From contig NZ_QQAR01000016.1 in NCBI RefSeq assembly GCF_003350375.1, forward strand, positions 48,838 to 112,837: DNA of 64,000 nt, written 5' to 3'. This DNA is from Flavobacterium sp. AG291. GTDB taxonomy: Bacteria; Bacteroidota; Bacteroidia; Flavobacteriales; Flavobacteriaceae. Made by a program: the position numbers and the translations under genes. The notes below the pieces were generated by a model, which saw nothing but the letters and a program-made list of their open reading frames with translations, was not told where the DNA came from and did no database searches. Below are positions 63,941 through 64,000 of the stretch, piece after piece (the first letter of the stretch is position 1; every line of letters starts with the position of its first letter).

Positions 63941-64000
63941 ATGAATGAGAAGGAAGCAAAAGTAAACTATGCTGCGGTCTGGGTTTTTATGCCCATATTT
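63941..64000 (+). CDS. Start of a gene cut by the window edge
   Basis: ATG 63941 opens a frame that is free of stops to the edge: MNEKEAKV, then a hydrophobic run (VWVFMPIF) suggesting a membrane protein. Only 20 codons are visible, so the product cannot be named. Confidence 0.5.
   Translation, partial: MNEKEAKVNYAAVWVFMPIF

Noticed and set aside
1..64000. tRNA, rRNA or intact insertion sequence
   Set aside because: I saw no tRNA-like TTCGANNC-containing cloverleaf, no rRNA segment and no DDE or tyrosine transposase gene.

Overview
The window reads as chromosomal DNA of a member of the Flavobacteriaceae (Bacteroidota), most likely Flavobacterium or a close relative. The support is the gene content: type IX secretion (T9SS) C-terminal sorting domains on several secreted proteins, a type III glutamine synthetase, a fused isobutyryl-CoA mutase (IcmF), DUF4197 proteins, and Bacteroidota-type promoter boxes of the form TAnnTTTG. 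No tRNA, rRNA, CRISPR array, prophage or intact insertion sequence was seen.

Left part (1-18.8 kb): two very large tandem paralogous surface proteins on the minus strand. The first runs off the left edge; the second ends in a T9SS type B domain. They are followed on the plus strand by a di-haem cytochrome c peroxidase-type protein and a PhoX-like secreted protein with a PKD and a T9SS type A domain.

Middle (18.8-49.4 kb): mostly ordinary chromosomal genes, including a leucine-rich repeat protein, Smr protein, pentapeptide protein, small lipoproteins, a thioredoxin-reductase-like flavoprotein divergent from a Fur-family regulator with two matching operators between them, prfA, pyrF, a metal/cobalamin-receptor-like protein, thioredoxin-like and DoxX proteins, a DUF4197 pair, a RarD-like transporter, icmF, lipoprotein pairs, a TPR kinase-like protein, a GT4 glycosyltransferase with a helical C-terminal domain, and type III glutamine synthetase.

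Right part (49.4-64 kb): housekeeping genes (purM, ribD, prmC, an FtsX/MacB-like permease) and a tandem OmpA-like pair, separated by unusually dense intergenic repeats. The most striking is a four-unit tandem array at 59.4-60.1 kb of a dispersed imperfect palindrome (ends GTCATTGCGAG and GCAATCT). The third unit carries a GIY-YIG nuclease-like gene exactly in its loop, and that gene has lost its YIG motif. A four-helix-bundle (23S intervening-sequence-type) gene between prfA and pyrF is likewise enclosed by inverted arms of another repeat type, one arm of which now forms part of the pyrF coding sequence. A third dyad of the word-iterated type lies in frame inside ribD. Two 144-157 bp elements with perfect 16-bp terminal inverted repeats form a further family. 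Together these suggest several non-classical small mobile or hairpin-forming repeat families, two of them associated with small ORFs.
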